Shown here: piece after piece, positions 53,515 to 64,000 of the stretch
Layout of the letters: each line of letters begins with the position of its first letter
Numbering within the stretch: the stretch's first letter is position 1
Source of the DNA: Astragalus membranaceus
Lineage: Eukaryota > Streptophyta > Magnoliopsida > Fabales > Fabaceae
NCBI GenBank assembly: GCA_039519185.1
Contig: CM076848.1
Coordinates: 55,454,778-55,518,777, forward strand
Direction: 5' to 3'
Length of the DNA stretch: 64,000 nt
Position numbers and translations under genes: made by a program
The notes under the pieces: generated by a model
Seen by the model: only the letters and a program-made list of their open reading frames with translations
Databases searched by the model: none
What the model was told of the DNA's origin: nothing

Positions 53515-53790
53515 AAAAAGGTTAAATTGCTGTTTTGACCCTTTATTTTTGGGGTTGGTGTCACTTTGGCCCTTTATATATTTTTTTCTCGTTTTAGACC
53601 CTCATGTTTTTTTTGTGTCATTTTGGCCCCTGCCGTTAGTTTTTTCTAACGGACGCCACGCTGGCAGTTAACTGCTGACGTGGCGTCTTATATGTCAGGG
53701 TTGAGTTAGACCTGATTTGGTGAGGTGGCACATAATGGATCAAATTGAAACTTAAAAAGAACATGGGGGGCAAATTGACACAAACACAAA
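53515..53790. repeat. Unclassified interspersed repeat
   Basis: TTGACCCTTTATTTTTGGGG, GTCACTTTGGCCCTT and GTCATTTTGGCCCCTGCCG repeat a theme. A palindromic TTAACTGCTGACGTGGCG region follows. The pattern resembles a common plant repeat, but no ends were found. Confidence 0.35.
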
Positions 53791-53904
53791 ACATTCATCT
53801 TCTTCCTCCAAACACCACCTCCATCTTCATCTTCTCCGGCGAGCCACCACCACCTTCGAAGCCACCACCACCACAAACAGTGACAAATGTTCCAATATTT
53901 AAAT

Positions 53905-53906
<2 letters not shown>

Positions 53907-53955
<49 letters not shown>
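53907..53955. repeat. (TA)n microsatellite
   Basis: About 24 uninterrupted TA units. Confidence 0.95.
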
Positions 53956-53957
<2 letters not shown>

Positions 53958-54037
53958 GGAAAGTACAAAAAGATTTACCTTGAGATCCTTTATATGCGTA
54001 AAGAAAATATAGTTAATAATGCTAATATGACATTAAT

Positions 54038-56092
54038 CTACCGAAGAAATTCATAGGTAGGACTACGATAGGCAATTGATATATTGATATAGAGCACTAG
54101 GGGTGCTAAAAAACCACTCTTACATATTGTTAATACAAAGAGAGGCATTATGCCACCAAGACGCAATTGAATAATTTGAATGGCTACCCCACCCATAAAT
54201 AACCATTGCCAAGAAATACATTTAATATGTAAAACAATAGAATCTATACTAGGTTCCTCCCCCTTGAATATCAAGTTATTTCTTGCAAGCCATAGACTCC
54301 AGCAAGTTGCAAGCCAAATAAGATACTTTGATTTGTGAACCTTTTTCCCCGAAAAAGCTGTCCCGAAAGAACGAAAATGATCCACTATATTGGAGCTTGG
54401 TAACTGATGCAACCCGAGCCAACCTCCCACCTTAGCTCACACACCTTTCGCCACAAAACAAGAACAAAACAAATGTTCCAAATCTTCTATATGCTGTAAA
54501 CAGAATTGACAAAGAGCAGCATCAGCGGAGCTAATTACATGACGATGTAGAAGAGAATCACGTGTGGGCAGCGCCTTTGCGAAAATCCTCCTACCGAAAA
54601 TGTTGATCTTAGATGGGACAGCAGTTTGCCAAATATCAGCACACAAATCAGCATATAATTCAACATTAACAGTGGTTGTTCCTGCATTTATCCAAATCTG
54701 AACCAGATGAGAATACATAGATTTAACCGAATGGTCCTTACTTGGCTCGAGAATCCACTTCCAGCTATCTAAATTGTCACGAGTTTGTGCCATCGAATGC
54801 CAAATGTCCAGCAGAATTGTCGCCTCCTCCAGCTCTAAATGCATCTGATGCAAATTTGGATAACTCCAATGCCACTGATTTTCGGCCCAAGATCCAGCAA
54901 CAGCAACCGTCATGGATTTATCGATACAACCTGCGAACAAAATCGGAAAGACACGACACAGGGGCTGATCGCCAAGCCAATGATGACTCCAAAAATTAAC
55001 ACCATCGCCTCCACCCAAACCTCTTCTAACACACCCATTGAACCAACCAACACCAAAGACATCATTACCAATACAAAAAAGATCTCTCCACCATAAGGAA
55101 TTGCTACTCATCCCCCTAATCGAGTCATCAATTAGAAAGGATGATAAATCTCCATATCTATGTTTTAAGATCCCCTTCCAACTTGCGTTGCTATCAACCA
55201 AAAACCTCCACTTCCATTTTGACAAAAGAGAAATGTTGAAAAGTTCCAAATTCTTTATCCCGAGTCCTCCCTCCTTTTTAGGTCTACACACCTTATCTCA
55301 CGCCACCCAATACACACCTCGACTATCTTCCTTAACACCCCACAAGAAATCCCTTTAAATTTTGATCATAGACTTGATAACCTTCTTAGGCGCCTTATAA
55401 AAGGAAAGAAATACAAAAGTATGCTATTTAAGACCGAGTTAATTAGAGTAACCCGACCTCCAATAGACAAATTCCGTCCTTTCCAAGTAGCTAGTCTAGA
55501 CCGAAGCTTATAAAGAACAGGCTTCCAAGTAGAACTACGCCTAGGATTGGCGCCCACCGGTACACCAAGAAATTTAAAAGGAATATTTTCCGTCTTGCAA
55601 TGAAGGAACATCGAAGCTTGATCCAAAAAACGATCTGCTACATTAATACCAATGAGCTTACTTTTGAGGAAATTGACTTTCAAACCAGAAACCAATTCAT
55701 AACTTCTAAGTATGGACTTGATACTCCATAAGTTGTTCCACGATGGTTTACCAACAAGAATGGTGTCATCCGCAAATTGCACAATAGAGTAGCCAAGACT
55801 CATTAATCTTATAACCTGAAAACAGCCCATAAGATACGGCCTTATCCACCAAAGCCGTCAAACCTTCCGCAACCATTAAGAAAAGGAAAGGGGATAGAGG
55901 ATCCCCTTGCCTAAGACCTCTTTGCACCGAGAAATCTTGTCTAGGACTCCCATTGACAAGCACCGACATGAAACTACTAATAAGTATTATACCCCACTTA
56001 TTTGTCTTTTTCACCAAATGAAATTCAAGGAAATTAAACCACTCATGGCCCATCATGAAAATCTTGCTAAATATACATAAAGCGAAAGTCAT
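54038..56092 (-). pseudogene. LINE (non-LTR) reverse transcriptase pseudogene
   Basis: Minus-strand frames follow the order of LINE ORF2. RT palm: RGLRQGDPLSPFLFLMVAEG (56092-55766). After a frameshift: IVQFADDTILVGK with the FADD active site, and FLGVPVGANPRRSSTW (55830-55366). RT thumb/connection: CRPKKEGGLGIKNLELFNIS (55291 on). Zinc-binding zf-RVT: FAKALPTRDSLLHRHVIS with CQFCLQHIEDLEHLFCSC (ending 54437). C-terminal block: LIWLATCWSLWLARNNLIFK (54430-54038). The endonuclease and first half of RT are missing, as in the usual 5'-truncated LINE insertion. At least two frameshifts. No A tail was seen at the 3' side. Confidence 0.87.
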
Positions 56093-56964
56093 TTGACTAT
56101 GGGTAGTAACAATTCAATAAAATATTGAAGGTAATGATATTTTTACTATGTTATTAAGACTTGAGACACTTACCACTTTTTATGTTAAGTTTTTTTGACA
56201 AGTTACGGCTTGAATGTCATGGATTTTGAGTATTTTTTATTTTTTTTAGAATTATCATACATATAGTATTTATTTATCCTATATTTGAGAATGATATTTT
56301 GAAATAGTGGTTATCCCACTATTCGCTATACCGCTATAGCGTTTTTTGGGCCGGCCGCTATGCTCCGCTATCCAGACATTGTCTCCCTACAAGAAACTTG
56401 TTAGGATGATAGATTATACCTTCTCAATACCTGCTCAATTATATCTGGCTCCCTATCAACGCCACTCTCCAGAAGAGATGCTAAAGAATCAACAAATCTT
56501 GGACATCTAGTCAAAGTCATAATTCAATTGATTGTCAAGGCTTAACAATTTCTCAACAAACTTTAGAACACAGTATATAATAGCTTCAGGTTTATGGTTT
56601 GCACTACTCATGGCCATAAACTGTACAAGAGGCGAGAAAAAAATGATTTTGGACAGTAAATTATCTAATCCACTTTTAGTAAACCCTAAACTCTAACAAA
56701 CAAAGAGAACTGGATGCATCACTTCCATTAAGACATCTGTATAATGAAATTTAGGTGAAGCTTCACAAAAGATCAAAATAACATGAGAAAAGGATTCAAA
56801 AGATACTTACCATGAGAAAAGGATTCAAAATATACTTACCATGGAAATCCAGCTTTGATATAACCCGACACAATGTTTTACTGCTTAACAAAAATTCATA
56901 TTTGAGAAAATATATTAGAAATTAATGAGTGATGGAATACCCGGATTTAACCAAATCAATAATT
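56093..56964. other. Intergenic; GC-rich inverted motif at 56310-56372
   Basis: No gene recognised. CCCACTATTCGCTATACCGC, then TATAGCG, and further on GGCCGGCCGCTATGCTCCGC look like one end of a TIR element. No matching second end was seen. A 27-bp segment around CATGAGAAAAGGATTCAAAA is duplicated at about 56780 and 56812. Confidence 0.35.
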
Positions 56965-57167
56965 TGTTGGAACTGAATAGGCACCACACTGTATTACTAA
57001 TTATTTTGTCACTGAGAGTGTTACATATATATATACTAACTGCATGACATATGAAGAGTCAGCAATTAATTACACATAATTAAACATACGTAACTGAAAG
57101 GGATTTCGACAGTCAACACGAGACTTCGACAGTCAACACAAAACTTCGACTATACTGGTTTACAACA
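56965..57167 (-). repeat. Copia 2 3' LTR
   Basis: On the plus strand it runs TGTTGGAACTG to TTTACAACA (TGTTG/CAACA ends). The purine tract AGGAGGTGTAT precedes it on the minus strand. It contains repeated ACTTCGACAGTCAACAC words. Confidence 0.78.
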
Positions 57168-57176
57168 ATACACCTC

Positions 57177-58727
57177 CTAAACCAGTTTAGTTACCTTCTT
57201 CAATCCAATGAGCTTCCTCAATTCTTCGAATCTGCTAATCTTCAATGGTTTCGTCAGCAAATCAGCAATGTTGTCCTCTGTTCGACAATATTCTACCTTT
57301 AGTTTCTGCTTTGCGACTTGATCACGTAGGAAATGAAATTTGGTCTCTATGTGCTTGCTTCGACCATGAGCAATTGGGTGTTTCGACAAATCTATGGCAG
57401 ATTTGTTGTCGACTTTCAGTTCGACAGCTTCATTATTCTTCAATTTTAACTCACACAACAGCATGTCAAGCCATTGTGCTTGGCATGCAGCCATAGCTGC
57501 AGCTATATACTCTGATTCACACGAAGATAAAGCCACCACACTCTCCTTCTTCGAACTCCATGAAATTGGAGCATCTCCATACATGAACACATATGCTGCT
57601 GTGCTCTTTCGATCTCCTTTGTCACTGCACCAGTCAGCATCAGAATAACCAAACACTTCTTGGTTGTCTATTCCATTCCCTCTGGGATAGAACACACCCA
57701 GATCTACAGTACCCTTGATGTATCTCAATATTCGTTTTGCAGCAACCAAATGTGAGGTCTTTGGTTGCTCCATAAACCTGCTTATGAGTCCCACACCATA
57801 GGATATGTCAGGCCTTGTGTGACACAGGTACCTGAGAGATCCCACTATCTGTTTGTACAGTGTCGAATCTACAGCCTTTCCTTCGACATCACTTGTCAGC
57901 TTCACTGCTGTGTCTGTAGGAGTAGCAGCAGGATTGCAATCACTCATATTGAATCTCCTTAGAACATCAGTAGCATACTTCTTCTGATGTAGCAAGGTTC
58001 CACCTCCATCACCAGCAATTTCGATTCCTAAGAAATAAGTAAGAATGCCCATATCTGACATTTCGAACTCACTCATCATGCTTTTCTTGAACTCCTCCAT
58101 ATCCTTCTCGCTGGTTCCTGTGAGTAGCATATCATCCACATATAGACAAACTATCAGCCAGTCTTCTAAATTGGACCCCTTCACATAAATGCCATGCTCA
58201 TTTACACACTTCACAAAGTTCAGTTGGGATAGAAATGAATCTATCCTTTTGTTCCAAGCTCGTGGAGCTTGTTTTAGGCCATATAGAGCCTTTTTTAATT
58301 TGTACACCTTTTCCTCCTTACCATTCATTATAAATCCTGGTGGTTGGTTAACATACACTTCTTCCTCTAAGTAACCATTGAGGAAGGCAGACTTCACATC
58401 CAATTGATACATAGGCCAGTTTTTGAAACTAGCAATTGCAATGATCAATCTTATTGTCTCAATCCTTGCTACGGGAGCAAAGACTTCATTGTAATCATAT
58501 CCAGCCTTTTGTAGAAATCCTCTTGCAACCAATCTTGCTTTATACTTCCCAATTTCACCATTGGGTTTGATCTTAGTTGGGCTTCTGTTCAAGATATACA
58601 CAGCAGTGATTGCTGCTTCTCCCCAGAATTGATTTGGCATGCTTCGACTCTTCAGCATGCTCCTCACCATATTTAGTACAGTTCTGTTCTTTCTCTCTGT
58701 TGTGCCGTTATGTTGTGGTGTGTATGG
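57177..58727 (-). pseudogene. Copia 2 polyprotein fragment: integrase fused in frame to RT-RNase H
   Basis: The frame enters at PYTPQHNGTTERKNRTVLNM (integrase, including the catalytic Glu). It runs to VYILNRSPTK and then passes directly to IKPNGEIGKYKARLVARGF, the start of RT. In the intact copia of this window about 215 residues lie between these points, so an internal deletion joined them in frame, probably at a shared Pro-Thr-Lys/Lys-Thr-Lys coding motif. RT (YVDDMLLTG) and RNase H (YSDADWCSDKGD, SSCESEYIAAAMAACQ, HGRSKHIETKFHFLRDQV) are intact and open to the stop at 57177. No functional integrase could be made. Confidence 0.85.
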
Positions 58728-58728
58728 T

Positions 58729-61700
58729 TGTTATACCCCAATTTTGTCCGTCTTCCTTTTCTAGTTTTAGTCGTTTATTTTACTTAAATCGTGTTTTGAA
58801 GTCGCGTGATTACGAGAATTATCAGTATGGCGTCTCAGTTACTAATCCTAGCCAATTTCAATTTCCCTGTTCAACTAAATCGAAATACCGTTGTTTTAAA
58901 TTAGGCATGCACGCGAATAATCGGTCGTTTCGTGCGTTCTTCAATTTAATCTTTGTATTTGGATTTAGTCGAACCTAATTGGGACTACCAAAGTCATTTT
59001 TCTCGCAATTGGGCTTGTCGTTTCAATTTGGGCTTGAGAATGCAATTCCAAGTTAATTTTTAGCATTTTTAGTTAACAGGCCCATTTTTCTATTTTTGGG
59101 CCTCGTTTTAGCGTATTTGTTTAGTCTGGCCCGTTCTCGTCTTTGTATTTGGCCCGACTGCTTTTTCTTGTTATTAATCTTATTTTGTTTATATAATTTA
59201 TTTAAGCAAAATAGTATCAAAAAAATGGCAAAAAAGTTCTATTTATTGTTTGTTTACAATTTAATAGTGTCTAAGATGTCCAAAAGTCCAAAAATACAAA
59301 AAATGATAATACTAAAAATACCAAAAAATACAAATCCGAAAATACAAAAAGAAATCAGAAAAAACGAAAACACAAACAGCAGCAGATCCATGGGCTAATT
59401 CTTGTTGCCCAAGAGTCCAATACCTGAAATAGGAAAACAAATCAAATTAGAATCAAAAATTAATTTCCTAAACCTGAAATTTGCCTATAAAAACAAGCTC
59501 GAATAAGAGAGAAAAGGAGAGACGAAAATTGAGAGAAAATCAGAGTGAAAAATAGGGTTCCACATTGGAACCCTAATCACAAAGTTCTAAAATAGAAGCG
59601 ACAGCGGTTCGAAGAGGAGCAATAGCAGTAACATCAATAGCGAAGCATATAAAAGGTTTTACAGAAGCTGGAATTGAGGTTGGTCTTCTGTCTAATTTAG
59701 TTCATAATAGGCTGTCTTGTAAATAATATTAATTGCAATATGAACTAGTAATCTGAAATCCGAAATATATATGGATGAACTAAAAACCGAATTTCAGTTT
59801 CATATGAGATATGTACAAATTAGAGTTTATTTTTGTTTATTTTCAGTTTATGTTGTAAATAGATTAGTTTTTTAAAGAGAAATCATGAACCGAATATAAA
59901 AAATTTAGGGTTATAATTTATTGGTTCTAAAAATGAAATCAGTACCTAACAGTTTTTAGTTAGAAATATTAGTTTTAGAGGATTAGGTTTTTTTTTTAAA
60001 AAATAGGCAATAGGCATAGTAAAGATTGTTCTTCAGAATCAGTAAAAGAAATAAGAGGAGAAGAAGAGAAAAGCAAAAAAAATAATAAAAAAATTAGAAC
60101 TCACCTCCGGCAACTGTAGAAGGTGGTCGGATCGTACGCCCAAGTCGGCCGTGAACCACCCGTAGCCGTAGCCGTCGCCGTCGTCCCCGTGTTGTTTGCG
60201 TTCCGTCCGTTACAGTCGCCGTCGCCATTGCGCACCATCGCCAGCACCGTCGTCGCAGCTTTCACGGCGAAGACCGCCACGAGCAGCAAGTCGCCGTCGC
60301 GATCCTGCTTCCATCTCTACCGTCGCGAGAATCGGCGGGAGCTTCCCCTTCAATCACGCCCTTCTCTCTCGTCGCTCTCCCTTCGTAATCCTCCTCTCTC
60401 CGTCGCGATTCTCTCTCTCACCGTAGCCAACACCGTTGAAGCTCGTTCGTTTTGGTCGAGAACACAACAACACCACAACTCCGCCGTCGCTGATGGCCGT
60501 CCAGCACAGTCCCACTTTCGCAAACCTCTCTCTCTCTCTTAAAATGGAGCTGCGGCGCAGCCATGGAAAGGAAAGGGGGAAGGCTGAAATGAAATTAGGG
60601 TTGGAAGGATTTGGAGTGCGGCGCTGAGAGAGAGAGTTGGAGAATTAGGTTTAGAAAATTTTTTACGTTTTGTATTTTATAGGTAGGGTTTTAATTAATT
60701 TTTATTTTAATTTTATTTTTATTATTAGAATGCTATTAGTACCCCACGGATTAACACACACACACCCCCTCACTTAAGCCCAGTTTCGCATATTGGGCCC
60801 TCCAATGCGAACTGGGCTTCCTCTTTACACCCCGTTTAATTATACAACCCCACACAGTTAATTACACTCCCACTTTACCATTTCACCCCCTTTCTCGTTT
60901 TTATTTAATTACCTTCAGGACAAAATAGTTTCTCATAAATCAAAAACTTTGTTAATAGTCGTGTGAAGCCTTTGCTTGCATGATTATTAACAATGAGGTA
61001 CTAGTGGTGATCACTTGGAGCCTTTGCTCAATTGATCATCATGAATATCTGAATTTTCCTAAAAAGTTCACTAAGTTAAAAACTTTGTTAAATAGTCTTG
61101 TGAAGCCTTTGCTTGCATGATTACTAACAATGAGGTGCTAGTGGTGATCACTTGGAGCCTTTGCTCAATTGATCATCATAAATGCCTAATTTTCACAGTT
61201 AAACAAGATAAAAAATAAATAAATAATAAAATAACAAAAACCGTTTTTCAGGACACAGAAGAACTACGTAGCTTTGAATTCTCCATCGCACCAGGAGATA
61301 CGTAGGAGCGGGTCACATCCCGTCAAGCATAACAAATAAAAATCATTTTCACAATAAGTTTTCAACAATTATTTTCAAAAGAACCAAGAACTACGTCGCC
61401 TTTGATTCTCCACCCGGAGATACGTAGGAGCAGGGCCACGCCCCTGTCAAGCGCAAAAACAAAATAATTTCTAAATAAAAATACAAACACATCTCTTTCA
61501 AAAATCAAAAATCTTATTTTCAAAGTAGGGGATTAAGTCGGTTGTACGGCCGGGTTAATCATCGTTTTAGGATAAGTGAACTGTGGTCCTTCAGAGCCCC
61601 AGCGCTCCTTCAGCCCCCAGCGGCCCTTCAGACCCCCAGTGGTCCTTCAACACAGATCACACAATCCTAAAACCCCTATATTAAAAAACACCAAGCACAC

Positions 61701-62147
61701 GAACATTTTCTACACAAGAACTACGTAGCTTTGAATTCTCCATCGCACCGGGAGATACGTAGGAGCGGGCCATGTCCCGTCAAGCACTTCTTTCTAAAAA
61801 CCCTTTTTTCTTCCTTTCTCGCCAAAAATAAAAAATTTTATTAAGTTCTTTAATTCATTTTTCAATAAGAAATAAAGAGGCAAATTAGGTATTTTTCAAA
61901 TCAGCACTTAAAACCACACATTTAATTAAAGGTTCCCTCTCAGTAGAGAGGACGCGTGGGGTGCTAATACCTTCCCCGCGCGTAACCGACCCCCGAACCC
62001 AAAACTCTCAGTTTTCAAAGGCCAATCGCTTTCCAATAAAAGGTTTTCCTAATATTTTCCTTGATAAATATTGGTGGCGGCTTCATTGTCATAGAAAAAG
62101 TTGTGAACGAGGAAGGTTCTCCCTCGGGGACTTTTTCGGGCGCAACA
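58729..62147 (+). mobile_element. 5' LTR of an Ogre-type element (3.4 kb)
   Basis: It starts TGTTATACCCCAATTTTGTC at the copia breakpoint and ends CGGGCGCAACA two bases before a tRNA-Arg-like primer site. Start and end match the solo LTR at 25079-28197 in opposite orientation. Both also share the GACCCCCAGTGGTCCTTCAA words and the CTACGTA boxes. Frames around 60123-60627 are compositional. The rest of the element extends past 64000. Confidence 0.84.
60943..61190 (+). repeat. Tandem duplication within the Ogre-type LTR
   Basis: Two units of about 115 bp at a 135-bp period share AAAACTTTGTTAA, GTGAAGCCTTTGCTTGCATG and GTGATCACTTGGAGCC. Confidence 0.8.
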
Positions 62148-62149
62148 GC

Positions 62150-62167
62150 TGGCGACTTCACTAGGGA
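62150..62167 (+). other. Primer-binding site, tRNA-Arg type
   Basis: TGGCGACTTCACTAGGGA follows the LTR end after two bases. Ogre elements are known to use a tRNA-Arg primer with a site of the TGGCGACTC...GGGGA form; this copy has a few mismatches. Confidence 0.7.
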
Positions 62168-64000
62168 CCCTAAAAAACATTTTTTCAAAAGTGGGTCAAG
62201 CCTAATTAATTAAATGTGTGGTTTATATGATTGATTTGAATATCTTGCTTCTTCTTCCTTTTTCATAAGCATGTTACGTCCATGTGCTTTCTTCTTCTAT
62301 GTTTGTTTTTGCAATAGATAATTACTTTTTTGCTTAGTTCTCTCATGCATTTCTTCCCCTTTCTTATCATGTCCCCTTCTTCTCTGCTCCCTTTCCTATG
62401 GTAAGCACATGCATACTTCCCCTTTCTTATCATGTCCCCTTCTTCTTTGCTCCCTTTCTTGAGGTAAGTAGTGCATTGTTATTGGCACCCTAGATTAGTT
62501 TATATTGGATCGATATTGAACCCTAGGATAAACAACATGCTATTTGTCTGAACTGCTCTGAATTTTCATTTGCAGGTGGGGAAGGGTAGTTATTCCTAGG
62601 TGTTGTGCCCTCGACACACACTTCACATCCTATACTTGTGAGCATTGAGTGGGGCCTAAAACCCAAGGTCTGAACAAAAACCTAGGAGAGTGGGAACGAT
62701 TAGTGACTGCCATTCGTAGACCTTTGTCTGTATGGCTCTCATGAAAGTTCCGCCCAAGAGTGCGCTTTGTCATAATGCCTCACACTCGGTAGCTTTCTAC
62801 GATTGTGGGTGCCATCATGAGAGAGACTTTAGCTCTTGGTTGCCATTGTAAGGAAGTGATTAGAACCTACATGGGAGGATTACCCCTTTCGTCGACTTTA
62901 GACCCTAGGATTCCCACCCTTTGTAGGACACGGGGGCACGCCTTTGTTTGTTGCATTAGTTTAGGCATTCCTTTTTCTTAAACTCTATTTCAAAATCGTA
63001 GAAAATAATATCCTTATTTTCTTACCCTCTTTTAATGTAAATGACGCATCATTTCGCATCCACATCATTTCGCATTCACATCGTTTCGCACCATTGCATT
63101 TGCATCTAACAAAAGTTTAAAAAAAATTCATCTTACATTCCCTTTCATTACATAAAGATAAAACAAAAAATAATTATCATCTGCATAGCATAAGCATTTC
63201 ATTTATAATCATGCAAAAAATCCTCGTCAAGTTCACCCAAGACGAGGCGTTCATGCATAAGCATTATTTCAAAAAAGAGACACAGTAGAACTACGTAAGC
63301 TTTGATTCCTCACTACAATGGGGATACGTAGGAGCGGGTCATACCCCGTCAAGCACATTTTTCTAAAACCCTTTTTCCAATAAATCATTTGCATCTCCAA
63401 ATAATTTTCAAAATCATGTTCCAAAACTAAAAAAACAAAAAAAGAAAATCATTGCGAGTATCATGCATTTCATTGCACAAAAAAAAATGAAAACAAGAAA
63501 GCATCTCATTCATAATCATGAATAAAAATCATCATCAAATTTATTCCAAATGTAGCATTCATGCACCATTTCATTAACCTCATCACTTTGGTTCAAATAC
63601 ATGATTCCTCCATACATGCATCTTTCAAAAAAGGAAGGGGCATTGGCATTTCATACCTTGCCTTGCCTCTAAAAAAAAAAATCATCATCATTTAGAGAAA
63701 AGCATCATTCTTGCATCTTTCATCATTCAAAAGAAAAAGGGGGCATTGGTATTTCGTACCTTGTCTCGCATCTAAAAAATAAAAAATAAAAAAATCAAAA
63801 TCAAAAATCATTTTGAAAAAAAGGGGCATCATTCTTGCATCATTCGCATTGGCATTTTGTCTTGCATTAAAAATAACAAAATTATTTAGAATAAGCCACA
63901 CTCTTCGAGTGGTCATTCTCCACACATTTGCATCATACTTGCATATCATAATTTGTTCATTCATTACATAAAATAAGAGTTGTGATGAGAAGCGAGACGT
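62168..64000 (+). other. Ogre-type leader region, non-coding
   Basis: No ORF is seen before the window ends; ORF1 should follow. The region holds a 65-bp tandem duplication (CCCCTTTCTTATCATGTCCC at 62355 and 62420). An additional CTACGTA box lies at 63289-63360. Three degenerate copies of a GGGGCATTGGCATTTC motif occur at about 63637, 63741 and 63850. Confidence 0.6.

Larger units (their letters stand above)
56965..58728 (-). mobile_element. Copia element 2, cut by an Ogre-type insertion
   Basis: The 3' LTR and the 3' part of pol are present; the element is interrupted at 58728/58729 inside integrase by the Ogre-type LTR. The remaining 5' part should lie beyond the window on the far side of that element. 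It belongs to a family close to the copia at 20-25 kb, as shown by shared motifs. Confidence 0.85.

Noticed and set aside
60101..60627. GC-rich frames of up to 139 codons
   Set aside because: They lie inside the Ogre-type LTR; Arg/Ser/Pro-rich low complexity with no homology I recognise.

Overview
This window looks like nuclear DNA of a flowering plant, and it holds no gene that is clearly intact and host-derived. It is AT-rich, has GT-AG introns, and is dominated by LTR retrotransposons, hAT/MULE/Helitron DNA transposons, LINE tails and tRNA-derived SINEs. Several elements look like the Ogre/Tat group of Ty3/gypsy: an ORF upstream of gag, a G-patch segment in pol, LTRs over 3 kb, and a tRNA-Arg-like primer site. 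Ogre elements are especially abundant in vetch/pea/clover-type legumes, so a legume is my inference; nothing in the window proves it.

Layout. 0.27-4.4 kb: a short LTR element whose only ORF remnant runs antisense (Transposase_28-like plus coiled coil). 4.7 kb: a SINE missing its B box. 5.0-6.1 kb: a deleted hAT with an exact 8-bp target duplication. 6.5-8.6 kb: a solo LTR. 9.8-16.8 kb (minus): an Ogre-like remnant (ORF1, gag, protease, G-patch, RT/RNase H) split by a 609-bp hAT MITE. 16.8-18.3 kb: an unrecognised gene-like locus built from tandem intron-exon copies and rich in Leu-Ala-Asn-Gly ('LANG'). 20.2-25.0 kb (minus): a complete copia element with an open 1405-residue polyprotein. 25.1-28.2 kb (minus): an Ogre-type solo LTR. 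28.6 kb: a SINE with a 16-bp target duplication.

28.9-32.5 kb: a terminal-inverted-repeat transposon (MULE-like) with two convergent genes. One encodes a 141-residue PB1-like protein, the other a damaged plant mobile domain (PMD) protein. Each has the same 24-nt palindrome upstream. 34.3-35.6 kb: a copia RNase H scrap, a Stowaway-like MITE, and an inverted copy of the hAT MITE. 36.0-38.8 kb: a multi-exon chloroplast RNase J pseudogene lacking its catalytic N-terminus. 39.6-42.6 kb: a non-autonomous Helitron. 43.4-45.0 kb: the second LANG locus. 45.2-46.1 kb: an unknown ORF and the 3' end of a gypsy element. 46.3-47.4 kb: a LINE tail. 48.9-49.3 kb: a subtilase fragment. 54.0-56.1 kb (minus): a LINE RT pseudogene. 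57.0-58.7 kb (minus): a second copia, cut inside integrase by the 5' LTR of an Ogre element (58.7-62.1 kb LTR, then primer site and leader to the window end).

Almost everything is mobile DNA in nested layers. The copia at 20-25 kb is the only element that looks potentially autonomous. The least explained items are the LANG loci, the PMD-carrying transposon with its paired palindromes, and the antisense ORF with a possible TATA box of its own. All calls come from reading the sequence and its translations; no alignment or database search was run.
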